Shown here: positions 50,672-60,162 of the stretch, piece by piece
Numbering within the stretch: the stretch's first letter is position 1
How the letters are laid out: every line of letters starts with the position of its first letter
From: Epiperipatus broadwayi
Taxonomy: Eukaryota; Onychophora; Udeonychophora; Euonychophora; Peripatidae
DNA: 64,000 nt
Reading direction: 5' to 3'
Assembly: GCA_028023455.1 (NCBI GenBank)
Contig: JAQFVV010000043.1
Span: forward strand, 2,975,483 to 3,039,482
Program-made: the position numbers and the translations under genes
The notes under the pieces: generated by a model
The model's database searches: none
What the model saw: the letters and a program-made list of their open reading frames with translations, nothing else
What the model was told of the DNA's origin: nothing

Positions 50672-50999
50672 ATACGTATTGCCATGCTGCAAGCTAGAGT
50701 AATCAATGGATGCCAGAAGGCTTGTGCATAAAATCCCCATCTAGTGCCTACTCATCCAATATCCCCAGACTAGTTTCTGGCTTGTGGCCTTCATCAGTTA
50801 AATAGACATAAAAGGTGGCTGCTGGAGGGTTACATTAGATCCTAAGATCTAGGTGCAGCGCTCTCAGATCCAAGGCTCATCACTGATGAAGCCAGAAACT
50901 AGTTTGGGGATATTGGATGAATAGGACTAGATGGAGATTTTATGCACAAGCCTTCTGGTATTCATTAATTACTCTAGTTTGTAGTGTGGCAATACGTAT
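50672..50999. repeat. Foldback with hammerhead-like motifs, 50.8 kb
   Basis: The arms at about 50672-50799 and 50882-50999 are reverse complements ending in ATACGTATTGCCA. The minus copy has CTGATGA (50791-50797), an A-flanked GGC/GCC hairpin, GAAA (50774-50777), then CTAGTC: CTAG is self-complementary as a minimal stem III, and GTC is the canonical hammerhead cleavage triplet. The plus copy (CTGATGA 50883-50889, GAAA 50895-50898) has lost half of stem II. Stem I pairing next to the core is weak. The layout matches hammerhead motifs of Penelope-like elements; activity is unproven. Confidence 0.7.
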
Positions 51000-51009
51000 C
51001 TGACAATCA

Positions 51010-51630
51010 AAGTAGCAGTTTGAATTCAACAATTGCTTTCAGTTGAAAAACACTTTTAAAACTAGGAGTCAAACCAAACATTCTTCCACAGCTTTAAATC
51101 ATTCAAGACATTGAAACAAATAACATCATAGCAAAATAGGACCTTAATATTAAACTAAGTTGAATATAATGGTAGTCTTTTTATTAAAACACACAAATTA
51201 TTATGCAATTTTTTTCATGTATTTTTCTGTCATAAGAATATCTATTTTTATTATATTAATCTCACTTGAACCAAAATGATATGTATCAAATTATATAGTA
51301 CTTTAAATGGTCAGATGTCAATCGTAAAAAAATTATCCATAATGTTGTCTTTTTTATAAAATTTAAAATAATCTAAAACAAAGTTGAAGTAGGCAACTAA
51401 ATGTAAATTAAAAATTTATTTAATACACTAACCAGATTTTCTGTTTGGTATCTTAAAGATGTTTCTTTTTTTATAATCACATGACCACTACAGTAACTAT
51501 GCAATGAACATTATTTACATTATATAATAAATATAATTAAAAATATATACATAAAAATGAATAAACTTATTCCAATCCTCATTTTTTAAATATATATTTA
51601 CAAAACAATCTACAGAAATAATATTTTAAT
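51010..51630. other. Unassigned AT-rich DNA
   Basis: No gene or repeat was recognised. Confidence 0.5.
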
Positions 51631-51639
51631 TACAATTCT

Positions 51640-52137
51640 AAAGTTTGCAAGAATGCTCATTTGTTTAAATTTTCTTGTATATACAAAGTTCATAACATTT
51701 TCTTTCCTCATAATTTTTAACATACTTTATTATTTGAATATTTTTTTCACAATTCATTCTATGACCAGTAACCAAAAAATGTATATATAGCTCTGATTTT
51801 ATATCCTTTTTATTAATTGTCCAATCATGCTTCTTTTTCAATGACAGTCTTTCCTGTCTGATCTATATTTAGATTATATTGCAGTGATCACAATTAATTT
51901 CATAAACTAACCCTATCCCATTTTAAATATCCATCTTTTTTTGCTTTAAAAATTCATTTCTCTATAAAGGTTTACTATTTTTCTATCCTATTTTAATATC
52001 AGGTAACTTCTTTTATCAGTGTTTTATATATATGTTGTGAATATGGAATTGAAACCCACTTCCTATTTTCTCTTGTATTAGTATTTTTATTACTAAAAAT
52101 CTTTTTAATATCTTTTATTTTATAACCCATATTAACA
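51640..52137 (-). pseudogene. Penelope-like element remnant, GIY-YIG nuclease end (minus copy)
   Basis: On the minus strand the domain reads CDHCN, then (across a frame change) IRQE/TGKT-type core, then KSELYIHFLVTGHRMNCE, then IIKYVKNYEERKCYE and LCIYKK. This is the same PLE family as the copies at 8040 and 53255. The upstream part (52034-52137) is duplicated in inverted orientation at 52163-52284, so this copy and the plus copy that follows meet head to head. Frameshifted and inactive. Confidence 0.7.
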
Positions 52138-52284
52138 GAAATTGGAAGTGGAGAATTATTATGTTAATATGGGTTATAAAAGAAAAGATATTAAAAAGAT
52201 TTTCAGTAATAAAAATACTTATAATACAAGAAATAGTGTAAAACCTGTGTATAAAAATTGGAAGTGGATTTCAATTCCATATTC
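52034..52284. repeat. Inverted junction between two PLE copies
   Basis: The arms at about 52034-52137 and 52163-52284 are reverse complements (for example GAATATGGAATTGAAACCCA with its counterpart) around a loop of about 25 bases. The right arm reads KDIKKIFSNKNTYNTRN in its plus frame. It is the start point from which the PLE sequence runs leftward on the minus strand and rightward on the plus strand. Confidence 0.8.
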
Positions 52285-52426
52285 GGAGCTTGTATAAAAG
52301 AAAAGTTACTTGATGATATTAAATATATAGGATATAGGAGCACAGACTTTCACACGACCCACCACTCTCCACACTATCTCATAACACTGATACACTTGAA
52401 CACATATGTTGAAAAGATAAATAATC

Positions 52427-52470
52427 ACCAATATACGTATTTCATGCTAAACCAGCAATCATCAGTTGGC
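52427..52470 (-). ncRNA. Hammerhead ribozyme-like motif, left arm
   Basis: In 5'-3' order on the minus strand: stem I side CCAA, core CTGATGA (52459-52465), stem II TGCT-GGTTT-AGCA, core GAAA (52440-52443), TACGTA, the cleavage-site-type ATA, then stem I side TTGG (52428-52431). TACGTA is self-complementary, so stem III would form only between two molecules, as described for minimal hammerheads in Penelope-like elements. One weakness is that the base pair next to the core in stem II is T/T instead of the usual G/C. No cleavage evidence exists. Confidence 0.6.
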
Positions 52471-52973
52471 CCAGATTACCATCTTTACACATAAGTGCTC
52501 AGATATATATTAAGATAGCCAATCCTCATACTTTAATGGACAGGCTTCAATCCACTCCAACTCTTCAACCGTCCACCCAATTGAAAATCTGATGATGGAA
52601 TGCTCAAAGGCCACCCTGAGGCTGAGATTCCTGTCACACCCATGTTGACCTAAGGTCAATCTGACCCCTCATGTACAGGACAATCCATTTAATACATATA
52701 CAAGAGATGGGCAGACATCTCTTATGTAATAACTAAAACACAGGCTTATTATATACCTGTGTCTATATGTCCTGTACATGAGGGATCTGATTGACCTTAG
52801 GTCAACATGGGTGTGACAGGAATCTCAGCCTCAGAGTGACCTTTGAGCATTCCATCATCAGATTTTCAATTGGGTGGACGGTTGGAATGTGGAGTGGATT
52901 GAAGCCTGTCCATTAAAGTATGATTGGCTATCTTAATATATATTTGAGCATATGTATAAAGATGGTAATCTGG

Positions 52974-53017
52974 ACCAACTGATGATTGCTGGTTTAGCAT
53001 GAAATACGAATATTGGT
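52974..53017 (+). ncRNA. Hammerhead ribozyme-like motif, right arm
   Basis: This is the mirror copy of the left-arm motif: ACCAA, CTGATGA (52979-52985), TGCT-GGTTT-AGCA, GAAA (53001-53004), TACGAA, TA, then TTGGT. Stem I has five pairs here, but one base change (TACGTA to TACGAA) spoils the self-complementary stem III, so this copy is probably weaker than the left one. The T/T mismatch at the base of stem II is shared. Confidence 0.5.
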
Positions 53018-53599
53018 GATTATTTATCTTTTCAACATATATGTCTTCAAGTATATCAATGTTATGAGATAGTGTGGGGAGTGGTGGGTAGTGTGAAGAT
53101 CTGTGCTCCTATACCCTATATATTACATATATAGACACAGGTATATAATAAGCCTGTGTGTTTCAGTTGATGATATTAAAGTAGAATGGAAAATTAGTAA
53201 ATCTTTAGGGCAGTGGATTTGTAATGCAAAAAAAAAAAAATATGAATAATATTAAAAATAGGATAGAGTTTATAAAATTAATTGTGAATCATTGCAATAT
53301 GAATATTGAAAAAGGTAAGGAGCATGTTCGGACAATTAATTAAAAAGGAAATAAAATCAGGGCCATATATACATTTTTGTATATTGGTCATAGAATGAAT
53401 TGCGAACAAAAAATTTCAGGCAATAAAAATGCTAAAAATTACAAGGAAAGAGAGTGTTATGAGACTTTGTATATCCAAAAAAAATTTTTTAAATGTGTAA
53501 ACATGGTTAAAGGTTCAGCACAATTAGGGGGAAATGGGCATTGTTGGTTTATTAGAAACTTTAGAATTATTAATAAAATATTGTTTATGTAGATTGTTT

Positions 53600-53930
53600 T
53601 GTAAATATGTAAAAAAAATAATAATTGAAATCAGTTATTCATTTTTATGTGTGTATATATGTATTTTACTAATTATATTTATTGTAGTGGAGTTGTAGAG
53701 TAAGTCAATGTGATTATAAAAGAGGAAACAATAAAATGAAAGCCTGGATAGATGTATTATTATTTTTAATATTAGTTGTTGGAATATCAATTCATTATTA
53801 GTAAAATGTGCGTTTTAATTTACAATACTAAAACTACTGTCTAAAAGTAATTTAATAATAAAACGGATAAATTAAAACTTTAATTGAACAATGAGAATAA
53901 AACTAAAGTAAAATCTGATTTCGTGGGAAT
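53600..53930. other. Unassigned AT-rich DNA
   Basis: No feature was recognised between the PLE remnant and the tRNA-like unit. Confidence 0.5.
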
Positions 53931-53936
53931 TCAATT

Positions 53937-54008
53937 GCGTTGGTGGCTTAGCGGTTAGCATAGCTGCCTTCCAAGCAGCTGGCCCGGGTTCGCTTCCCGG
54001 TCAACACT
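53937..54008 (+). tRNA. tRNA-Gly(TCC)-like sequence, possibly a gene or SINE head
   Basis: A 72-base cloverleaf: A-box GGCTTAGCGGTTAGCA, anticodon stem-loop GCTGC-CTTCCAA-GCAGC with TCC at 53970-53972, a strong T arm CCGGG-TTCGCTT-CCCGG, and acceptor strands GCGTTGG/TCAACAC. The acceptor has a C-A mismatch at the second pair and a G-T at the seventh. It closely resembles animal tRNA-Gly(UCC). The second unit at 58440 shares the eight bases that follow (TTTGACA), which suggests a repeat family. It may be a decayed gene or a tRNA-derived SINE rather than a working tRNA. Confidence 0.6.
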
Positions 54009-54039
54009 TTGACATATATATATAATAATGGATTAACAA

Positions 54040-54420
54040 TCGAATTCTAGAAAGAACTAATGTTTAATTAAACCTAATAGATAAGATTAAAAAAACCTTT
54101 CACCCGGATATAAATTATCAGTCAGATTATTCCAGGAAACAAAAGGCAAAGAAAACTGTTTAAGCAAGGGGGGTGTGTGCAATATCTTTTTTCCCCCCAA
54201 TCCTCGTATATTCACACAACTAGGCTGCGTATATATGTGAAGCAGCGAAAAAGCGGAGATGTGTTTCCAGACTCGGAATCTCTGTTCCTGAAGATAGTCA
54301 AACCGATTAGGGATTAAACAGATTGCCCCGATTTTATTATAATTCATTTGTGCCTCAAGAGCCCATAGAACTAAAGAACATTTGCCAGAATTAGGTAAAT
54401 AGCGATTTAATTAATCATTA
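54040..54420. other. CpG-containing patch of unknown identity
   Basis: This patch has several CpGs (CACCCGGATA, CCTCGTATA, AGCGGAGATG, GACTCGGAATC, CCCCGATTTT) and runs of G and C (GGGGGGTGTG, CCCCCC). It differs from the surrounding DNA and follows the tRNA-like unit by about 60 bases. The minus frame at 54087-54347 shows no known motif. A recent insertion or a regulatory patch are both possible. Confidence 0.35.
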
Positions 54421-55150
54421 ATAGTGTAACTAAGCAGGAGACTTTAATCGTGAGGATGTTAACTTTATACATATTGATTTATTATTATAACCCATGTATA
54501 GCAAGTATATATGTATAGATAAATTACTAGAATATTACTGTCTTGTTGGTTGAGAAAACAGAATAATTTTAGAAATTACTTGCTAGTCTTAATCGAGATA
54601 GAGTTAAGATGAAGACATAGCAGTTGTCTATTCCAATTTTGTTTTAGATTGATCATTTCAAATTATATCGTATATATCTTATAAAATTTGATTTCATAAA
54701 CAACTTTTAATTTAGTTGAGTATGCTTGTCTGCATATTTAATGACTACAATTATAACCCAATTTGTTCCAAGCCTTAATGATTTGCTGCAATTTTCATTC
54801 AATTTCTTCATTCAGTCATATTTATTCATGTTCTACAATAATATTCACATCCCTCCTTTGGGAATATCAGTGTCTTTTTTTTTAATACCTCACTTATTAC
54901 AACCAACATACTACTTACAATATCTTTAATATTCAAGTTATTCTTGTTTTTCTTATTCTATTTGTAATTGATTTTCTTAAACATTTGGAATGTTAGCTAA
55001 TTAAAGATTTATTTCATTTGTTAACTATAGCTGAGTGAGCTTACACATTTCTACTGAGCTAATATTTGAACCATTTAAACAAACCGATTACAAATACAGT
55101 ATGTCTGAGTATAATTTTTTAGAAAGGTTGATATTTTCTAAGAGGCTATA
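54421..55150. other. Unassigned AT-rich DNA
   Basis: No gene, RNA or repeat was recognised. Confidence 0.5.
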
Positions 55151-57085
55151 TGTATTTTAACGGTCACTGAAAGGAGCCTTTAACGTATCCGCACTACAAG
55201 GGCGCCATCTAGGCATTTGAACCTAGAAAAATTTATATAGTAGGCAGATACGTAAGTTAAGATTCAAAAAAAATTTATATATATATTATTCTGACCGTTT
55301 GCCCAATATCACTAGCTCATAGAGTAGCAGAGATTTTAAACATTTTTATAAGTTTTAATAAATTTAGATTCTCAAAATATATTAATATTTAAAACAATAA
55401 AATAAAAGAAGCCACTGCCAGTAATTAACACACAAATAGATTTTATTAACTCACATTTAAAATTGAGGAATAAATTTATTTTTTGATTTTAACATTAATA
55501 ATTTTTTTAAATTTAAATTCAAATTACTATTTAAATAGACCGCACAGATGGATAATTAAATTATATTTTACTTTAGCATGTGGAGCATAGATAGTCTACA
55601 TAGATTTTTTTTCCACTTATAAACTTATCAAAACATTCATTCAATCTCAGGCTAAAAGTTCGTAGCCAACCCAATGTCAACTTCCAGATATATATTTGCA
55701 ACCAATGTAATATGAAGATGCTAGCATAAAACCACGCCGACAGGAATGTGTATCTGACAGAGTGATATTATTTGAAGGAAATGATCCGTGTCCAGAACAG
55801 GAAAGTGCATCTGCCTGACTAAGGAATCATGTATATAATTTTTTTTAAAGAGTATGGGGAAGAGCGGTCTTTCTGCCGTCTTATAAATCCCTGTCCATAG
55901 AGCTAGAAGGGGTCAATGGCGCAGGAAATACATCTGCAATCATTTCAACAATATGACTGCCTCTTTGGGGTCATGCATTCAGTTGGGCACATTACCCTGT
56001 ATGCTAAACACGCTTCACATTACATTAATATAAACACCCATATATCCCTCCACAAGCATTGCCCTAACTACGAAACAAATAGCCTGAAATTAAAATCCCT
56101 TAAATTAAATATAAACAAATTTAAACATAGTTATTAATCTTTATCCATGCAGCTATCTACACCCAACTTTAAATTTAATACATTTTAGTTAAAACAATAC
56201 ACACACAAAAAAATGAAATGGAAATGATTGCTTAAACATCTGCATAAAAAAATATTAACAATTGAATTTGCATTCTTTAAGTCAGATAAGAGTTCTTATT
56301 TTCAGCTATTAATTAATTGCAATTTCATGAAAGTTCTTATTAGATAGACACAAGAGTTGATATTTTACGGATTGAGCAGATTTAAAAGTCCATCTTCATG
56401 ATCACTTTTGTAGATTTTGTCCTTCTTTGAAACGAAACTGCTACTTGCCATGCATTTGGTCAGGAACTGTCATCCAGAGGCCTCAGCTGGTTGTCCGGAA
56501 AATTAAATTTATTGCAGACTTCCACATCGTAAAAATCTGCAATATAGCTAGTTATAACGATATATTCATAGTCAGCTCTAAGATCACTATTATAATAATA
56601 ATTTGGCTTTTATATTTTTATTAGTCTCTTATCATCCAATCTTTGGATTCAACCGGCAAGACGTCACTAATCCTTTCATGTTTCAGTTATGGTCCGTGCT
56701 TTCATTGGTCATTTAATTTCTTTGTATTCTCTTATCTGACCATTTAATTTATTTTAAATGCTTCAAGGGCTAGTTTGCTTTTGAACAATCATTTAATTAA
56801 TAAGACAATCATTTCCATTTTCTAAGATTATAGAAATCAACATTATTTCTATTTCCAAAAATATCAAATCTTTACTTTTTTACAAAAAAAAATTACTTTC
56901 AAATATTTTTACTTTTTTAAAATAGTTTTTAAAGTTGTCCATCATGCAATCTATATATACGTTAAACAGTTTTTAAATTTCAGTTTTTGAGTTAAGTTTT
57001 TTTCTTTTTAATAAATCAATTTTTATTTATGATCCTTTTTATTTTAATTTTAAAATAATGTGACGGCATATTATATTCCGTTACA
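55151..57085 (-). mobile_element. LTR-like element B, about 1.94 kb, probable solo LTR
   Basis: The ends read TGTATTTTAACGG and CCGTTACA; in minus orientation it begins TGTAACGGAATA. It is colinear with element A (39635-41675), sharing GGGCGCCATCTAGGCATTTG near the left end, the GCCACTGCCAG block, and GACGTCACTAATCC (A: AAGACGTCACTAATCC near 41267; B: near 56661). CTATA on the left and GTATA on the right may be a five-base target duplication with one change. No internal gag/pol sequence. Frames at 55916-56137 and 56427-56624 lack known domains. Confidence 0.6.
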
Positions 57086-57314
57086 GTATATATAACATTA
57101 GTAAATAGCATTTTATTATTAGAAAGGCAGGCATGCCAAGATATTTGCTTCTGAAAAAATTTAAAAATCAACTGTATGTCAAAAATGTATGTATAATGGT
57201 AAGATATCTTACATAGATATCTTACTGATTTGATCTCAATCAGTTTTATTAATCTAATACTCTGGTATTAATATTTGGATAAAATAACTTTTCAAGATGC
57301 CTCTTGCAAATATA

Positions 57315-57875
57315 TTAGATCAATTTATTAAACGTCATTCTTGCTGAAACTTAATTATGAGTAAATAAGCAATTATTTTATCTAGCGCCATGTTTACAAT
57401 TATATTACAGTCAAATATCAGCCTTTCAAGCTAATTGAGCACGCGCCTTTTGAGAGTGTTAAATAAATGAATACTTTCCTCTTCAATCCAAGATATAGTA
57501 TTTATGCAGGAATAAAAAGGATCCTCTGATTCCTACGACTCAAATTCTTTTATATGAGCAAATCTGAAGAACTGTTGAGGTTTCACCGACGTCATTCAGT
57601 CAAAAACATCGTAAATAGTAATTTAAAGTGAGAATTGTACTCACGCTCTCCTCAACAGTTCTTCAGATTTGCTCATATACAATAATTTGAATCGTAGGAA
57701 TAAGAGGATCCTTTTTATTCCTGCATAAATACTATATCTTGGATTGAAGAGGAAAGTATTCATTTATTTAACACTCTCAAAAGGCGCGTGCTCAATTAGC
57801 TTGAAAGGCTGATATTTGACTGTAATATAATTGTAAACACGGCACTAGATAAAATAATTGCTTAGATCAATTTAT
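57315..57875. mobile_element. Foldback insertion with about 200-bp arms and 14-bp TSD
   Basis: The arms run from about 57366 and end at about 57864. They pair over roughly 200 bases, including GAGCACGCGCCTTTTGAGAG, CAGGAATAAAAAGGATCCTC and CTGAAGAACTGTTGAGG with their complements. A short central loop (about 57575-57650) contains CACCGACGTCATTCAGTC. TTAGATCAATTTAT at 57315-57328 and 57862-57875 is an exact 14-base duplication. The left side has 37 unpaired bases (57329-57365), mirroring the asymmetry at 24327 and 52310. No coding sequence. Confidence 0.85.
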
Positions 57876-57879
57876 GTAA

Positions 57880-58435
57880 TTTCTTATTACATTATTCATT
57901 TATATTAATATAAAAATTATTTAATAGAAAAATTGAAATAAATCCTGTTATTTAAAATGTCAGTAATTGTAAACAAGATTATTTTAATGCTTATTTCATT
58001 CATTTATTTTTAATGGCTAACTTTTAATAAAATGACTTTATCAACTAAAAGATATGAAAATTTTAAGTAACAATTTTGATTGATTTAGATGTTCAAGTCT
58101 ATACTTATACTGAAGGGTTAATATGGCATTGTGCTTTTAGATGAGATATCTAATGAACCAATAGAAACACAAAATAACATTCATACTAGTAGAGGATTTG
58201 CAGTTTTGTTCCTCTGAAAATAAATTTATGGTAACTGCAAGTCAATAGCTCATATTGATTACGACTCTGCTCTTTGCATTAAAAAAAAAATACATTCCAG
58301 AATAATTCTATCCAATTTTATCTGGCATTCAAGATATGATTACCTGATTATTATTACAATTTATATTAAAAGATAAGTTATGATACATTCAAAATTACTT
58401 AATTTGATCTATTATAAGATAAGGATAAATTCTAG
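57880..58435. other. Unassigned AT-rich DNA
   Basis: No feature was recognised. Confidence 0.5.
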
Positions 58436-58439
58436 TCAA

Positions 58440-58511
58440 GTGTTGGTGGCCGAGTGGTTAGCACAACTGCCTTACAAGCAGTTGTCCCGGGGTTCGCTTC
58501 CCTACTAACAC
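58440..58511 (+). mobile_element. tRNA-Gly-derived SINE-like unit, altered anticodon
   Basis: It is homologous to 53937-54008, but the anticodon loop reads CTTACAA (anticodon TAC), and the T arm is disrupted: CCCGG on one side, CCCTA on the other, with an extra G before GTTCGC. It is followed by CTTTGACACA and an A run (58524-58535). GGATAAATTCTAGTC before and GGATTAATTCTAATTC after the A run look like a target-site duplication with changes, so this is a retroposed copy, not a working tRNA. Confidence 0.7.
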
Positions 58512-58539
58512 TTTGACACATTAAAAAAAAAAAAAGGAT

Positions 58540-59700
58540 TAATTCTAATTCACCAGAAAAATAATTAGAAATGTTATATCCAAATTTTTAACTTTCTGAA
58601 TAATTTAATTACTGAACATCAGCTATTTAGGAAGTTATGAAAAGTCTGCAACCAGTTTGATTTTTTTTCATCTCTTTCACTTATAATTATTTTAAATGTA
58701 ACGAGTTAGGCTGATTTTATAAGATATCATTTAGATGAGCACTGAAAATTAAATTCCACAATCTGTCTTCATTCAGTATATTCGAAATATTTATATGTGT
58801 AAATGTATCATATTACAATTTGTTTAAACCCTTTAATGGCTTATATTGTATTTATGTATATAAAAATGTCAAATAATTATAAACATTGAATTTAATTTTT
58901 TAAATTTGCAATTAAAATGTATTTTTAAGTTTAAATTAGTTTTTATTATTTCCAAATTTAGCTAGCTGGAAATTTGGAACTTGTTCAAAATATTGTCTTT
59001 AGATTCCTCTCATTTATTATTTTGCTTTCTCTTCTTTAAGGAACAACAAACTAAGCAACAAACCATTCTTTTCAATTATTGCAAAATACGTAAAAGAAAT
59101 CAAAGTCTATAAAACAACATATTTCTCTAGTAATAATTTCTACCGAATCAGATTTCAAAGCTGCTATTTTAACAGCATCTGAAGTCAATTAGACATGTTA
59201 AATATTACAAAATATTATATGAATGTTTTATTTATAAATAAATATATAATTTCTATCTTGAAAATATCTTGAATAACTTGAAAGAATATTAATATATTTA
59301 ACACATTTCCGTGTCTATGCATCTATATATAAATGTGTGATTATATATCTCTGACTTGACATAACTTAATTTTTTTATATGGAAATAAAATGATATAATG
59401 TAGTGTGATTTCTTATATGAAAGCAAGTTTCTGTGCATATGCAGTGACTCGAGAAACTGTTGCCAAAGTTTTCCTCCCACTGAAAGATTATAAATCACAA
59501 TAAATTTATATACTTCTTACTCACTATTATCAAAACATTTTATCAGCTCTATTTCTTTCTCTTCTATATCATTTTAAGAAAAGTTGTTTCTTTATCATAT
59601 TGCCCATTTTCGTTATGTTGATCTAAACAAAAAATTTTTTTTATATCTTTTTTAGTCTCTACTTATAAATTTTTGCCATTCTTAGTACAATTTATCCTGA
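58540..59700. other. Unassigned AT-rich DNA
   Basis: No gene or repeat was recognised; the frame at 59298-59498 is compositional. Confidence 0.5.
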
Positions 59701-59712
59701 TTTTTCAATATC

Positions 59713-59949
59713 CTAAGATCCTGAAAATAAATGTTCAATACTCTTTCTCTCATCTCTACATAAATAACATCTATAATCAAAATCTTTTTCAATTTTTACC
59801 TTTTCCTGATATTTAAAGCTCTTACCTTTGCAAATTTCTTTCATTACTAATTGGATTAAGTTCAATAATTTTTTTAATAAATGAAAATGGCTTAGCCCAT
59901 TCTTAATAAAAGTATTATGAATTATCAATGAAAAATCTTGAAAATGCAC
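59713..59949 (-). pseudogene. Possible LINE zinc-binding C-terminal scrap
   Basis: The minus frame of 78 codons ends YRCYLCRDERKSIEHLFSGS, resembling the C-x-x-C...H-x-x-x-x-C motif found after the reverse transcriptase in several LINE families, with the last cysteine replaced by serine. The codons after the stop remain readable for some distance in other frames. It lies just beyond the gypsy element and is probably unrelated to it. Identification is tentative. Confidence 0.3.
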
Positions 59950-60162
59950 TGATAATAATTATGATTTGGAATTTCCATCACAAGTTTCAAAGACTGGAAA
60001 AATACACATTAAAATTTCCAGATTAATATTTAATCGTAAAATGAATTGGGTAAAGCAGGATTAGCAAACAGTTTACAACAACACTGATTTTTTAATGCAT
60101 GAATTCATATACATCATAAAAATTTTGCATTATTATTCAATTTTTGTGAAAAACCCAATATG

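Larger units (their letters stand above)
52310..53180. mobile_element. Inverted-dimer foldback element with 14-bp TSD and hammerhead-like motifs
   Basis: The arms at 52324-52682 and 52768-53122 are near-perfect reverse complements of about 355 bases, joined by an 85-base loop. TTGATGATATTAAA at 52310-52323 and 53167-53180 is an exact 14-base target-site duplication. The right side has 44 extra bases (53123-53166) ending GCCTGTGTGTTTCAG; their inverted copy lies in the loop (about 52735-52768), so the right unit by itself has terminal inverted repeats. Each arm holds a hammerhead-like core. There is no protein-coding sequence. It is inserted in a PLE remnant. Confidence 0.85.
52163..53592 (+). 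pseudogene. Penelope-like element remnant (plus copy), split by a foldback
   Basis: The plus copy starts in the inverted junction, is interrupted at 52310-53180 by the foldback insertion, and resumes with the GIY-YIG nuclease remnant: VNHCNMN, then KEHVRTIN, a stop, then LYIGHRMNCEQ, NAKNYKERECYETLYIQKKF and KCVNMVKGSAQL (frame 53377-53592). HRMNC, KNYxER and LYIQK match the minus copies at 51640 and 8040. It is dead, and its interruption makes it older than the foldback. Confidence 0.75.

Noticed and set aside
53937-54008. Confident functional tRNA-Gly gene
   Set aside because: Acceptor-stem mismatch and a related retroposed copy at 58440 make a repeat-derived copy as likely; kept as tRNA-like only.
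57570-57615. Hammerhead-like string (CTGAATGA then GTGAAAC on the minus strand) in the 57.3 kb foldback loop
   Set aside because: The core CTGATGA has an inserted base and no convincing stem II can be drawn.
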